From Eudorina sp. 2006-703-Eu-15 (taxonomy: Eukaryota > Chlorophyta > Chlorophyceae > Chlamydomonadales > Volvocaceae): a stretch of 64,000 nucleotides of DNA. The notes under the pieces are model-generated. The model was not told where the DNA came from. It worked only from the letters and a program-made list of their open reading frames with translations, and did not search any database. The DNA is taken from the NCBI GenBank assembly GCA_003117195.1, contig BDSI01000022.1, forward strand, positions 130,103 through 194,102. The letters are read 5' to 3'. Of this stretch, positions 1 to 11,336 are shown piece after piece (position 1 is the stretch's first letter; each line of letters begins with the position of its first letter). Made by a program: the position numbers and the translations under genes.

Positions 1-86
1 TAAAGCCCACTGTTGGGCCGTGCTATGGCCCTTGCATGTCATGCACTGCTGCTCTGCCTGCCCAAATAACACACATAAACACACAC

Positions 87-3000
87 CTGTGAGCACAGCA
101 GCAGCAGATTCGGGCTCAGCACAAGCACGGCAGGCCGGTACGGTACAGCCAGCAGCTTGTAACAGTCGTACGGCAGGGAGGTGAGCTTCCAGAGCATGGT
201 GTGGCGCTTGAGGCGCAGCGAGATGGAGATGGCGGTCAGGCAGCAGGTGTCCTTGCGCTCCCTGGCGCGGCGGAGAACGGAGGTTGCCGGGCGGCCAAGC
301 AGGGCCAGTCCCAGGAGCGTGGGTAGCCCAGCGAGGGCCGCGTGTGGGGCACTGAGTGTTGAATGGCATGGATGCGGGCACTGAAACAGCGCCATAAGGG
401 GGGGGTGCTATGCCTCCAGCTTGCGGTGAGGGGGGGATAGGAAATTGGTTGACATGTTCAAATTGCGCTGCTGCCAGAGCAAAGGTCCGGTGAAGAAGCA
501 ACTGTACCAGGATCTCCAACCATGTGCGAAAGGGGGGGCATCGTCGGCCCACAGAGGGCCGCTCCGGGAGTGGAAGGAAACTTCGGCAACGACAGGGGCT
601 GTGAGCGTGAGACCATGAGAAGGCTCGGCACGGCTCGCTAGCGGAGTGCTGACAGGGTTCTGACGGCGATGCCCCCCTGCCCGGTCATCCCGTGATACCA
701 CCCCCGGCCCCCCGGCCCCCCGGCCCGAGCCCCATGTCGCGACCCGCGCCCACCTCAGGCGGCCTGCCCAGGTGGGGTCGGGCTCGTGGAGCAGCAGCAG
801 CACCGGCTCTGTGTAGCCGTGCAGGAACACACAGTCGCGGACCTGTGTGTGCAGGGGGCCAGGCGGGGGGTTGCAGGCGGGAGGGGACTTACTCCTGGGG
901 GTTCCATGCGGGGTCTGACTCCACGCAGGGACGGGAGCCCCAGTGCCCCCAGCTGGCGGCCCGAAATCCCCCATTCAAAAGCAAGCATCTGTCGGGCACA
1001 GGGAGCAGCCGGCCGGTCACATGCGGGAGGGACACGGGCGCCGCATCACAACGCCGCGCAGCCGTCAGCCAGCCGAGCGCCCCGCCGCACCTCTCGTATC
1101 CCCATCATCTTGCTGAGGTTGAGCAGGTAGCCATTGCCCACGGTGGCCACGCCGCCGACGCTGCCGGCCGGGCCCAGATCCAGGTTGTCGGCCTGAGCGT
1201 GTCACCGGTGGCCGTCAAAAATTTGGGTGTCAAGGTAAGAGGAACAAGCAACAAGCCCAACCCTTGGACGGGACGTGTTGTGCCACCGGCAAGGTGGGGC
1301 CCGGGTGCCTGTCCTTGCCGCATCAGGCTTCCTGAAGGTTAAACGTGAAACGCGACCGTTGGCGAAGGGGGCTGCACGGGGTGCGCACTGCAAAGCGTCA
1401 CCGAATCCTCGCTCTTTCTCCTACCATTGCCCTACATTCCCTGCCCAGGGTTTCCCCGCCCAGCACTTGCACCAAGGACGCCCAACTGGTGAGTCATCCC
1501 CCTCCTCCTCCCGTGGCCCCCCACCCACCCGCAAAGTTAGTGTACCTCGAGTGCGGGCAGCAGCGCCAGCTGGGAGAAGTAAAGCGACATGGCCGCGCAG
1601 CGACCCGCCGGGTCAGTGACGACCCGCGGTGGCAGCGGCATTGCGGTGCGCCCCTCCCTCCGCGCTGCCGGGTCGCCCTCAAAGTAGTGCATGGAGGAAG
1701 TGCGCAGCGCGTTGACCCGTGGGTCCCACTCCACAACCGACAGCTTGCCCTCCCTGCAGATGCGGGTGGGGTGGGCCAGGAGGTTGCGGACAGCCCGCGG
1801 ACACCCGAGGGCCGGCCGGGTGCCCAGGACGGCTGAAGCCCAGGGCGACAGGCTGACAGGGGACCAGAGACCCGCACCCCATCAGCTGCGACCGCCTCCG
1901 GCCCCAAGGGTCCCCGGCCAGGCCAGCAGCGAGCCCACGAACACCCGTCCTTCCGGCTCCCTGACCGGAAGATGCAGACTGCGGAGGGACGGTGCAGTTC
2001 CCGGGTGCGGACTGACCTCCCTCCGCGCCGATCCCGGTCCCGCACCAGGCCACCAGCCCCAAACCGAGCAAGGGGACGCGGGCGGGGGTCGGCTAGTTAG
2101 GCTGTCCTTGACCTCCCCACGGTCAATTCCCCCACCGTTTCTCCACCGGCTCCGTGCTCTTGCAGCCAGAGGACTTTGTCTTGAGACCTACCGATTCGAT
2201 CTTACTCGCACCCAGGTCAGGCACGTCGGCCCCTACAGCTGATCACACCCAGCGCAGGACCACACACACCTGAACGCTGTGGGTAACGGGTGGGCTTCTC
2301 ATTAAACACACCTGAAGGCCAGCAGCAGTGCATCCCGCCTCCTGGGGCTGCCGCCGCTGAGCACCGCCATGCTCTCGACCACTCCATGCAAATGGTACGA
2401 GGCGACAAGCTCCAGCCGGGCGCTACCGGCGGCAGCGGGGCCTGAGGCTGCCCCGCCTGCCGCCGCTGTGCCCGTGGCGGCGTCACCGTCAGCCGTCGCT
2501 GCTGTTGCTGCTGCTGCAGCAGCTGTTGACGCGGCGGGGGCCGCGGGGGCGGTGGGTGCGGCGGCGGCGGCCGCTGACCTACGGGATAAGCGGGATAAGG
2601 AAGTCCGCGGAGTCATTGCAAGCCGAGGGTCACTTGGCCAGCCGGGGTATGACGCATTGGCACACCGCGGCAGCCAGTCCGCGACCGAGAGCGCGGGTGC
2701 GGGTGCGGGTGAGGAGATGGTGCCGTCAAGAATCTGGGTGTCCGCGTAGCGGGGCCGGTATTGGACCGGTGTGGGGGCCGGTATCGGACCGGTGTGGGGC
2801 CGGTGCCAGCGATGCAGCGGGAGCGGATGCGCATGTGGAGTGGGAGCAGGTGGGGACGTGTGGGTATCGGAGGCAGTGCGGGCGCGGGGGTACGGCAGAG
2901 GCTGTGTACAGCTCCCTCGGGATCAGCGATCCGGAGGCTGTATACTCCCCCGTTCAAAGAGGGAGCGACCTGCTGGCCCCCAGGATTCCGAGGCTGTCCA

Positions 3001-4117
3001 CGCCCTCTCCTCGCCCTGGCCCCGGGTCTTCCTCCCCAAGTTCCGTTGGAAGATCCTCCGCCCGCGCCTCCTCCCCGCCTCTATCTGTATGCACCCCGCG
3101 GCGGCCATCAGCCGCATCAGCAGCACCGCGACACCCGCCGCCGCACCTGAGCCGGTACACCTCCAGCCGGTTTGTCCGCACCAACACCAGGTCGGGTTGC
3201 TGCAGCCAGACACCGCTGCCGCCACTGCCGCCACCACCACTGCCGCCGCCGCCGGCATCAGCGGAGGAGGCTGCTTGCCCAATCGGGCGGGATGCCCCGG
3301 GTGGGCTCGGGCCCGCGGGCGGGTGGGTGAGGAACGCGGCCTCGCACAGGGTCACGCCGGTGGGCGGATAGCACTGACGGCACGAGACGCCGCGGGGCGT
3401 AGAAGGGGGGGAGGGTAAAGAGGCAGCGGCAGGCGCAGTCGGCAACGTTAAGGCAATGGTGCAGAACGGTGGACCCACGTAGGGCGCGCAGTCTGAATGG
3501 CGTCCAGTTAAACAGGACTTTGGGAGGAAAAATTGATTCGGCCGTCCAACCCAGGCCGGCACCCGGGAACACCTATCTTGGACCGTGGACCGTGTTCCGG
3601 TTGGGAGCTGGGATCAGGGGACAGACATGGGGGCCTTTTGACACATCTATTCAGGGGCTGTCCACTAGTCGGACCTCCGAGACTTATGGGGCCGGCCGGC
3701 TCCATGCGGAGGGATTTTAGGCGGAGGCTGTCCAAAGAGGGTGAGCGGGTGAGAGGGATTCCGGGGGAGTGCAACCCAGCGCTGCCGCCAATTCTGAACC
3801 ACAACCCCATAATCCATGCAGTCCTGTCCCTGGTAAAGGCCACATCGCTTCCGGGCATGGTAAGCCTCGGACTGCAGGCCGCACACCCTGCACCATGTAT
3901 GGTGTAGGGTATGCTCGGCCTGTAGTCCGAGGGTTACCATGTCACCGGGCCAGTGAAGTCCGCGTTTGATGCAAGCATGCATGTTCGTGAAAATGCCACG
4001 AAAACACATATTGCCCATGCACGCGCTATTGCAGGACCTTTTCGCAGACTGAATGAAGATCATTACGACCGGTACTGGGTGCGCATGGCCTACCTCCTTG
4101 TAAACGCACGTCGTCAT
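87..4117 (-). CDS. CPSF1: CPSF160 / CPSF1, 5' part (partial at left edge)
   Basis: Large subunit of the cleavage and polyadenylation specificity factor, a nuclear scaffold of beta-propellers for mRNA 3'-end processing. Seven exons join in frame on the minus strand: 4094-4117, 3147-3373, 2312-2578, 1546-1753, 1091-1192, 754-842 and 87-261, giving 364 codons; the rest lies off the left edge. The start MTTCVYKE|CYPPTGV matches the family's N-terminal pattern (M..VYK...PPTG). Later landmarks are DLVLVRTNRLEVYRLR, LELVASYHLHGVVES, KLSVVEWDP, HYFEG, DPAGRCAAM, FLHGYTEPVLLLLHE, TWAGRL and SLPYDCYKLLAVP, all in the family's order. An alanine-rich stretch in exon 3 and a Gly/Ser-rich stretch in exon 2 are insertions relative to animal and plant proteins. 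All introns are GT-AG with matching phases. The tiny first exon (8 codons) is the least certain part; its similarity to the family start and its phase support it. Confidence 0.93.
2751..2804. repeat. Short tandem repeat in CPSF1 intron 2
   Basis: About two and a half copies of a 22-24 bp motif built on GGGGCCGGTATYGGACCGGT. It lies in the intron between CPSF1 exons 2 and 3 (2579-3146). No function is apparent. Confidence 0.7.
3856..3941. repeat. Long imperfect inverted repeat (hairpin) in CPSF1 intron 1
   Basis: The 86 bp begins CATGGTAAGCCTCGGACTGC and ends with its near-perfect reverse complement, AGTCCGAGGGTTACCATG. Pairing continues inward (GCAGGCC with GGCCTGT, CACCATG with CATACATGG-like bases), leaving almost no loop. 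It sits inside CPSF1 intron 1 (3374-4093). It could be a small foldback element or a structured intronic RNA; no target-site duplication was identified. Confidence 0.75.
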
Positions 4118-6581
4118 CTGATATACGCAATCGCCGAATCATGCAGCTTTGAGGCCTGCGGTAAAGGCGCTCAATAGCGGCGGACGACTACCCTACCGTA
4201 GTCGATGATTTGTCATACACCGGGTCGTAAGATTTTCCTGTTTTCACATGCCATCATGATCAGGTTAGAGAAAATGCTTCGGTTGCAGTTGCTAAGTCTA
4301 AGCCACTGTCTGTGGAGAAAGCTACGAACGACCCCAGTAACTACACATTCTTCCTACGAATAAAGTAACGATTGATGTTGTCGTCGTCTTCGCAGCAAGT
4401 TGCCTGCGTTGCGTGCTGCGGGTTTCGGAACCAACATGACCTGCCAAATCGGCAATTCCTGTTCAACGAATGTAGTCGTGGCCTGGGATGCTCCGTTCCT
4501 GAATTCGACCTTCATTAAGCACGGAACTGAAGCCGCGAGGAATCCTCACGAGGACATACGGGCGGCCTGCAGCGCCGGCGGTGTCCCATGACTGAAGGTT
4601 GTTATGTGTTGCAGCAACCCTCAGGAGCAAACACACACGCTCATGGACACGAGGTCGGAGCGCGCCGTGCCAAGTGCATTGATGTTGATGTTCCCGGTGT
4701 GGCCCCGATGGCTGCCCTACCCGAATCTTGCGGGGCAGTCCAGCGCTGAAACGCATCGCGTCCTTTCCAACCCGTTCCAGCCTTCTCCAAGAACATGGCC
4801 GCGGCTGGGGGACTCTTACATCTCATCTTGTGCATGAACCCTCATGAACCCCTTTCGTGTCCGTTAATGGAACGCCCCCTGTTTCATACGATTCATGAAT
4901 ACAAGCGAGGCACACAGGAACCGCGTAGGGGTCATGGGCGAAGAGGTTGGAGCTTGGGAACGGACCGCGGGCCGGCGGACGACGGGGTTCGCCAATCACG
5001 AGCAGCACTAGCGGGTCGGCCAGCGCAGGTACGAACGCATGCCCGCATCACACCCTGCGAAACACCCTGAAACACAAACCAAGATCAGAACTACGAATCA
5101 ACCATCCGCGCACGCGAAGGCACGCGTAGACCCAGGCAACCAAGGCCACACTCTCACGGCACAAAAGACGCGGATAATGCTGAACACGAGGGAAAATCAC
5201 CCACACATGCACACCACGTATCCCGTCATTACCGCACCGGACTACTGTTTCCGGTTAGTCACGCTTGGCCCACGACGATGCACGATAATGACACATTGAA
5301 GGGCTTAACACTCATAACAAAGGCGCAGAAGAGGTAACTGTAATAGGCCCGAGTAGAGGTGCCGTTGCATTCTTATCCAATGTACTACGTACAGCAGATT
5401 GGGCGGCTGGCAGCGCGATAATCAGCGGCACCACGCGCACGTGACGCATGCCCCACCGTGCATGTAAAGCCCTGATGGTACTACGGCACGTAACTGAGGC
5501 GCAGCGTGGGGACCTCTGCGCACCCTCGTCGTTGAGTTACCGGGAAAATCACTGGTGCCGAGAAGGTCAACACCTAAACTCATTCTGTCTTCTGTAAGAT
5601 AATCCGTGGAGAGGCTGCCACAGTCCTAGAGAATGCGGGTCTCAGTCCGCGCACAGGTATGCACTAAATCTGGCTGCATTGATACAATTGACAGGAATTG
5701 ACCGTCGTCATCTGCTCATCGCCTTCACTAAAGTGAATTTCTTTCCAACCTGACACATGCGAAGGTGGCAGAAGTAAGGCACTGAAACGATGAATGCATG
5801 GCGATGCATGTGATGTCCATGTCGGTCTGTTTGAATCGGTCGCTGCTGTACCATGCCGTATAATTGGAGGATGTCATTCCTCGTGCATTGTGGTCAAATT
5901 GTTTAGCTTCACACAGCTGTGATAAATGAACTGAGGTTAATTTGAGTCAAGATAGGATGACGACTTTGACTTCGTTGGAGGTTTGCCAAAACCTCCAACT
6001 CAAGACTGTGCCTACTAAGCGATCATTCTGATGTATACATCGCAGTCGCCTCTTTACTTGTCGAATTTTAATTATTTAATACGTATTCAACATTTCATTG
6101 AGGCTAGCAGAACTACAAGAAGCGGTCTGGCCCCGTAAGCAGAAATGCATTCGCCAATAGCCACGCCTTCCTGTAGCTCAGCTTCTTCGCCTGGTGGCTG
6201 GCGAGGTCGGGCACAAGTGCGAACTTCTAGGTGCGACGGCTCTTCGGTTGCCCAAACCTGTGACCTCTGGCTGTGGCCCGCGCTAGATAGAGATACCTTC
6301 AGTGTATGCGTTGCACTTCAACGTCACGTTGATGTTACTTGTATGGCAACTTCTCTGTACGCAGGCTCTGTGGTTGCCACAGCCCTGCCCGCCTGCGCCC
6401 ATCACATGCCGTGGCTGGTGTAGGAGTTCAGGTATAAAATGGTTGTCAGCCTGAGGGATGGTTAGAATGCATTTCAGGGAAGTTGCTGGTCAGCGAATGT
6501 AGGGGTTGCCGACGACAGACTGCGTTTGTCTGTCCTGAGTCATATGATTATAACACTATATTGTTTCTCGGTTCGCTCCAG
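4118..6581. other. Intergenic region between divergent CPSF1 and OPR-like genes
   Basis: Holds the 5' sides of two divergent genes: CPSF1 leftward from 4117 and the OPR-like gene rightward. Several short ORFs occur, but none resembles a known family or shows a consistent exon chain. The first exon of the OPR-like gene probably lies here. A TATAAAA-like stretch at about 6433-6440 and an ATG-led ORF from 6145 are candidates, but splice phase could not settle a start. Base composition is lower in GC from about 5.3 to 6.1 kb. Confidence 0.6.
5974..5999. repeat. Perfect 11-bp hairpin
   Basis: Arms GTTGGAGGTTT and AAACCTCCAAC flank the 4-nt loop GCCA. It lies in non-coding DNA upstream of the OPR-like gene. 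It is not followed by a T-run and no role is assigned. Confidence 0.7.
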
Positions 6582-8380
6582 GTGCCAGCAAATGGAAATT
6601 CACCTAACAGTCCAACTGGTCGTGGAGGCTCCCCTTCTACGTCTTTCAGTGGACGCTCGTCTTCTCCCAGTCCTAGACCTACAAATGCACCACTCCAAAT
6701 TCTCGTGCGCGCGGCCAAGCAGGCACGCGTCGTTACAGCTGCCCCTGCAGAGCTGTCGGAGGTTTCCTCGCGTTTGGCGGCGGCTCAGAGCTGGCCTGCA
6801 TTGCAGGTGAGTCGAATTCATTGCGAATTATTTCTTGGAGCGTGGCGCGGAGGACGTGCATGTCCGGGGTAACCGCTCGCGGGTTCCGGTACGCCTAACG
6901 CGACCCAACTAACCGTTCTCCAAAAGAGTCCCAGCAGCCGAGCCATGTGCACTCACGGCCTGGGCATGTTTGTTCGTGAGATCTGGACATGTGCACCTGC
7001 AGCCCGCGCACCTGAGTTTTGAAACTCGCTGCTGTGCAGATGCTGGCGCTGCAGTACCAGGGGCGACTGGACCACCAGACGGTCGTAGCAGTGCTACGAC
7101 GGGCCGCTCAGTTAGCCAAGGGTAGGTAGGCACTGGGAGATGCCGGTTGGGGGTGCAGACGAGCGCGTGGATGGAACTTTGGGAGCTGCAAGGCTGACCT
7201 CCGTAGACTGTATGCCTCGGCACTCAGCCCTGTCTCCCTGTCTTGCGGGTTTGAATCGGCTGCGATCGCGTCTGTATGTACGTCAGCAGAATGCATACTA
7301 CTTCTCCTCAACACAGGCAGGCGAAATCATTCCGTGTCCCCGTCCCTGTGTGCCCTCGCCGACTCGTGCACGTGCACGTGCAGACACCCGGACGGCGCCC
7401 AGCAGTGCTGAGCAGTACGCCTGTGCGCGCTTCCTTGAGAGCGTTGCCATGAGCTGCGCCGCGCTGGTCCCCACCATGGGCCCGCCGACTGTGGCTGCTG
7501 TTTTGGGCATCTTGGGCGCGCTCGCGGAGGCCGGACTGGTGCCCCAGCGCTCTACGCCGCAGGTGGTGGGCCTGCTGGTCCAGGCGCTCGTGCTGACGTC
7601 CATGCCGCAGCTGCACCACTACAACGGCTCGCAGCTGGCGTACGTGCTGCGGGGAGGCGCGCTCCTGTCCCCAGGGGGGCTCCCGGAGGTGTGGCTCGAC
7701 GAGTGGCAGGCCGTGACCAGCTGTGAGGTGCTCGGCGAGATGCCGCCGGATGCGCTGGAGGCGGTCATGGACAGCCTGCAGGCGCTGTACGGCACGCAAA
7801 ACTGGATGCCAGCGGACAGGTGGCTGGGGGAACTGTTGCAGGCGGTGGAGCGCAAGCTGGGCGCATACGACGGCGAGGTACGCTGGGATGCTGGGCGGGG
7901 GATGCCTGAGGTCATCAGAGCGTAGCAAGTGTAAGTATCGAGACGTAGGCCCAGACGTCGGCTGGGGGTCCGACATGGGCCAACGCTGGGCCTACGCTGA
8001 GCCTACGTCTCGACATGGGCGCCAGGGTCACGACGGTACCAGGAGAGCGTCCGAGTGCTGCAGAACGAATTCGTTGCCGGCATTGAGTAGCGCACATTCC
8101 TGTCGATTAATGCCAGATCCGGATCATGAAGTCCAGGAGGTACATACTGTGTTTACGGCGACCCCAGACATGTAACCATGCTGATTGCTGATTGACTCCG
8201 CCGCAGGGGCTTCGGCAGCTCGCAGTGGCGCTGGCAGGCTTGGAGCTTCGGCCCAACAGTGGCTGGTTCGGCAACTTCCGTCGGGCATTCGACAGGCGCG
8301 TGGCCGCGTCCGAAGTAGCCCCGCAGGACGTAGCGGGTGTGCTGTACGCGCTCACAAAGCTGGAGGTTGCATATGCGTGA
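6582..8380 (+). CDS. OPR-like (octotricopeptide repeat) protein, start not resolved
   Basis: Four exons join in frame: 6582-6806, 7040-7121, 7384-7877 and 8207-8380 (stop TGA), 324 residues visible. The first part is Ser/Pro-rich and low complexity, followed by LQILVRAAKQARVV, a typical N-terminal helix of algal OPR proteins. Exons 3 and 4 carry about five degenerate helical repeats of 38-40 residues: a Trp near the start (VWLDEWQ, DRWLGEL, SGWFGNF), a central hydrophobic heptad and an AL..L.L ending (VALAGLELRP, VLYALTKLEV). OPR proteins are mostly organelle-targeted RNA-binding factors that control chloroplast or mitochondrial mRNAs; that role is inferred. A TGTAA motif lies 52 nt after the stop. 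The initiator ATG must be in an upstream exon. The protein is short for the family, so it could be a truncated paralogue. If the donor-like GCGTGAGG at the stop is used, the gene would continue downstream. Confidence 0.72.
7938..8013. repeat. Inverted repeat in OPR gene intron
   Basis: Perfect 13-bp arms TCGAGACGTAGGC and GCCTACGTCTCGA are separated by 50 nt that contain further GGGCC/TGGGCCTACG self-complementarity. A 10-bp direct repeat CGACATGGGC occurs at 7971 and 8011. It lies in the last intron of the OPR-like gene. Confidence 0.7.
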
Positions 8381-8431
8381 GGCCAAGAGGAATGCGTCTG
8401 CTGTCACTGGGAGTTGTAGTGCAGTTAGGCT

Positions 8432-8436
8432 TGTAA
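8432..8436 (+). other. TGTAA polyadenylation motif of OPR-like gene
   Basis: TGTAA is the common poly(A) signal of chlorophycean algae. It lies 52 nt beyond the TGA at 8378-8380, which supports that stop as the real end. Confidence 0.5.
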
Positions 8437-10640
8437 ATGCTGATGTGAGCACATGTGTAGGATGTGGAGCTTTCTGGGCCGCGGAAGGACAGCGTCATCA
8501 GACCCGCCACCTGCAGCGCTGACCGCGTGTCCTGCCGCCGCCGTGGAGTCGAGGGTTCTCACATATGGCGCGCAGCGAGCTCATGGCGGGGCTTTGCCGT
8601 TGGTGTGCGTTTGGCGTTGTGAAGTCAGTGCCGTCGGTAAACGTCGGCCAAAACGCCGACGGTACATCAGGTGATGGCTAATTGGGCGTGTAGTTCGAAT
8701 GGCCTGGCCCCGCCACGAGAAGAGCTTCCGTAAATGGCCTTGACACTTGAGCCGCCGCAACAACGGAGGGACTCTTCGTGGGAAAGGTCTAGCGGCCTGT
8801 GCAGCTCTTAGTCCCTCCGCGAGGCCACCCAACTAAGATCACACTGGCTGGGGTGCTTTGGGGACGTAATGTGCCGTGAAGGGACGGGGCTGACGTGTGG
8901 CGCGCGCGCGAACGCGATTGCTTGACGTGTAGGGCAGCGAGAAGATTCGTGCTTGTTGCTGCGCTTGACCTGTCCTGATGCGATGTCTTCGGAGTGTGAA
9001 AGTGTTGCCGCGGACGTTCCGCAGCCGATGGAGGAGACGGCTTGTTGCCTGGTTTCTCTCAATTCCTGGTCAATATTTCACGTCGTGTGTGTTGGTCGTC
9101 TGCTTCCGCACCATCATATGTGTTGAGTGCATTTGGGGCACGTCGAGCGCAGGTCGTAATTATTTTGGCGCCCAGCCGCTGCTGGCCTCGCGTAGACTGG
9201 CTGGTGGCTGCTGGACACGCCCGTGTGATACGATGGCCTCTGGACATTAAGTTCCAGGACCTAGGTTTTCAGCGCACGGACTGGGCATCGCACGGTTTGG
9301 CGCAGGGTATGGAGACCCATGGCATCTGGGTACCGAGGGCCCATGCGTCTTGCTCAAACCTGCGCAGTGTTTTGTTAGGTTTTATACGAAGAGGAGGTGA
9401 AGTCGAGGTTGTTTTGTTGCTGAGCGGAATGATAGAAGATTTTCGGGTAGAGCGTATTTGGATTGGAGCTGCTGGAAAAGGATGTCCGTTGTTTTCGAAG
9501 TGCGAGCCATGACGGGTCGATGCTTACAGCTCACCTGGGCTGAACCCCGAAGGTGCCGCATTTGCTGTTGCCCGTCGCATGTGCAGTGTCGAAACTATAT
9601 ATGAACGTTATTTGCACCGGAGTTTCGGTGAGGTTCGGCAAGGCTGTGAGATCCCACGAGGAGGTATGAACGACACGGACACAAAAGACATTGCACGGAG
9701 TGCGGCGTGAATAAGGTCATGCTGTACGATATTATTGAGGATGAAATGGCTGCCCCCCGCATCTTCTTCCTACAGCCACTGCGGCCATTATGCACAACAT
9801 GTGAGTGGTGCGTGTGTGTGGCGTGATGCTGGTGCATTGTCTGTTTCATGGGTAGTCCTTGTGCCTGGTCGAATTAGTGGGCTTGTAGTAGGATTGTTGC
9901 AGCATCCTATTTTTTGGAGGTTAGTGACGAAACTGGCTCGTACATTTTATCCTTCCAAAGTCGACATGATGGCGTCCGCCCGCCTGCTGTCGATACAAAG
10001 AGGAAACTCTGTCGGCCTCGTTAATCTCATCGACTTGTGGTCAGCTCGAACGGGCCAACTCGGTGCCCGGCGACCAACATTGTCCTGATGCTCATGCGGA
10101 GGGGTTGTTGTCGGACAAGAGCCGATGCCCCCATGCAATAGACGTTTCAACGCCTTAGTCGGCCAACGAATAGCCAATGCCGATGACTGGGTTGCCGTTC
10201 AGTCACTTCCTTGGAAACTCGCGGTTTGAAATCGGCACGCTTGCCTTACACGGGGAGCAGCCCCCAGTTCCCTGTGCCTTTCCGACACTAAGTTACAGAA
10301 TTCTTATCCACTCGGTCATTAGAGCAATTCCACTACAGGACGAACTCTCGAGTGAACGTTACAGTGGATCCCAAAGGGATCAACGGTGTATACCAGGGCA
10401 AGCCCCAGCAGGCCCAACCGCCAAGGGTTAAGACACCTCAACGCCGCAAACAAAAATCACACCCATGACCCCACTCAGACAGACACCGAATTATAATATC
10501 GTCGTGAACCACGAGGTGACCGCCGCAGCCTCCTCACCACACACTGCAAAAACGAAACCCCGCCACCTACCATGGCGCACCGCACCGGCACCGAAGCACA
10601 CCTACCCGGCACCTCCTCTACCAGGGAACCACCCCGTCCT
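8437..10640. other. Non-coding or unrecognised stretch
   Basis: Only short ORFs without family resemblance or consistent splice phase were seen. An interrupted inverted repeat of CCGTCGG/CCGACGG type lies near 8628-8662. No gene is called. Confidence 0.5.
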
Positions 10641-10644
10641 GAGG

Positions 10645-10652
10645 TATATATA
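10645..10652 (+). promoter_or_regulatory. TATA-box-like TATATATA
   Basis: TATATATA lies in a GC-rich setting about 190 bp before an ATG at 10842 in strong context (ACCGCCATGG). A possible core promoter for the rightward ORF; no transcript evidence is available. Confidence 0.35.
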
Positions 10653-10841
10653 GCCATGCCCCAAGCCGCGGATCACCCGTCCGTTGCACCTCGCTCTCTC
10701 CTTGGTCACCGGTCTCGAGTTGCCCCCATCTCCGGGTGGCATGAGTGAACCGTCCGCCGCCTAAATGCGCGATACGACCGCCGCCCCACGAGACCGCCCG
10801 TCGGTCGACTTGAATCCCCTCCGACCGCCGATCTGACCGCC

Positions 10842-11336
10842 ATGGGTCCCAGCCAGTCCCGCGGCACGTGTCCATCTGTACATGGACCCTCAGCAGACAG
10901 AGGCTCCGTCCGGGCCGCCTTCCACCCAGTCCGGGTGCAGGTCGGCCACTTCCTCGGGCACCGCCCTATGAGGCAGCCGTCCCACGTCAGCACCGCCACG
11001 TCCAACGGAGCCGTCTCCAACCGGCGCGCCACCACCCCGTCCGCCTGCGCGCGCCCGTTTCCCGCCTCCATGCTGCGCGGCGAGCCCGCCTCCCATGCCT
11101 GGTGGGTGCAGCGGTCAATGGCACGGCAGCACTCCGGCGGCAACCGGCGGGCCGGCGCGCTGGCCCACTTCGCCGCTGGTTCCAGCTCCGGGCTCACGAC
11201 CTGCGGCCGGGCGGTACGGTGGGCAGGTGCAGCAGCCAAGAGCCAGCCCAGGCAGGTCGAGCAGCCGCTTTGCGAGAGTGTACGGAAAGGAGGCGACCTC
11301 GCGTACGGTCTGCCACCAGGTTGGGCAGGTAGGTGA
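10842..11336 (+). CDS. Hypothetical 164-residue ORF, unrecognised
   Basis: Single uninterrupted ORF from an ATG in ACCGCCATGG context to TGA, with a TATATATA box about 190 bp upstream and mostly G or C at third positions. The product is basic and rich in Ser, Arg and Ala. It shows no motif, signal peptide or membrane segment that I recognise. The opposite strand is also open over the same stretch (10706-11461) in the register that mirrors these codons, so the coding strand is not certain and both could be chance in GC-rich DNA. No TGTAA motif was noticed close to the stop. Confidence 0.3.
   Translation: MGPSQSRGTCPSVHGPSADRGSVRAAFHPVRVQVGHFLGHRPMRQPSHVSTATSNGAVSNRRATTPSACARPFPASMLRGEPASHAWWVQRSMARQHSGGNRRAGALAHFAAGSSSGLTTCGRAVRWAGAAAKSQPRQVEQPLCESVRKGGDLAYGLPPGWAGR

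Noticed and set aside
2302..2616. 104-codon alanine-rich ORF as a separate gene
   Set aside because: It is CPSF1 exon 3 (2312-2578) with intron sequence at both ends.
7140..7925. 261-codon ORF with its ATG at 7140 as a stand-alone gene
   Set aside because: Its first 80 codons lie in an intron; the coding part starts after the acceptor at 7383 and continues the OPR-like exon chain in phase.
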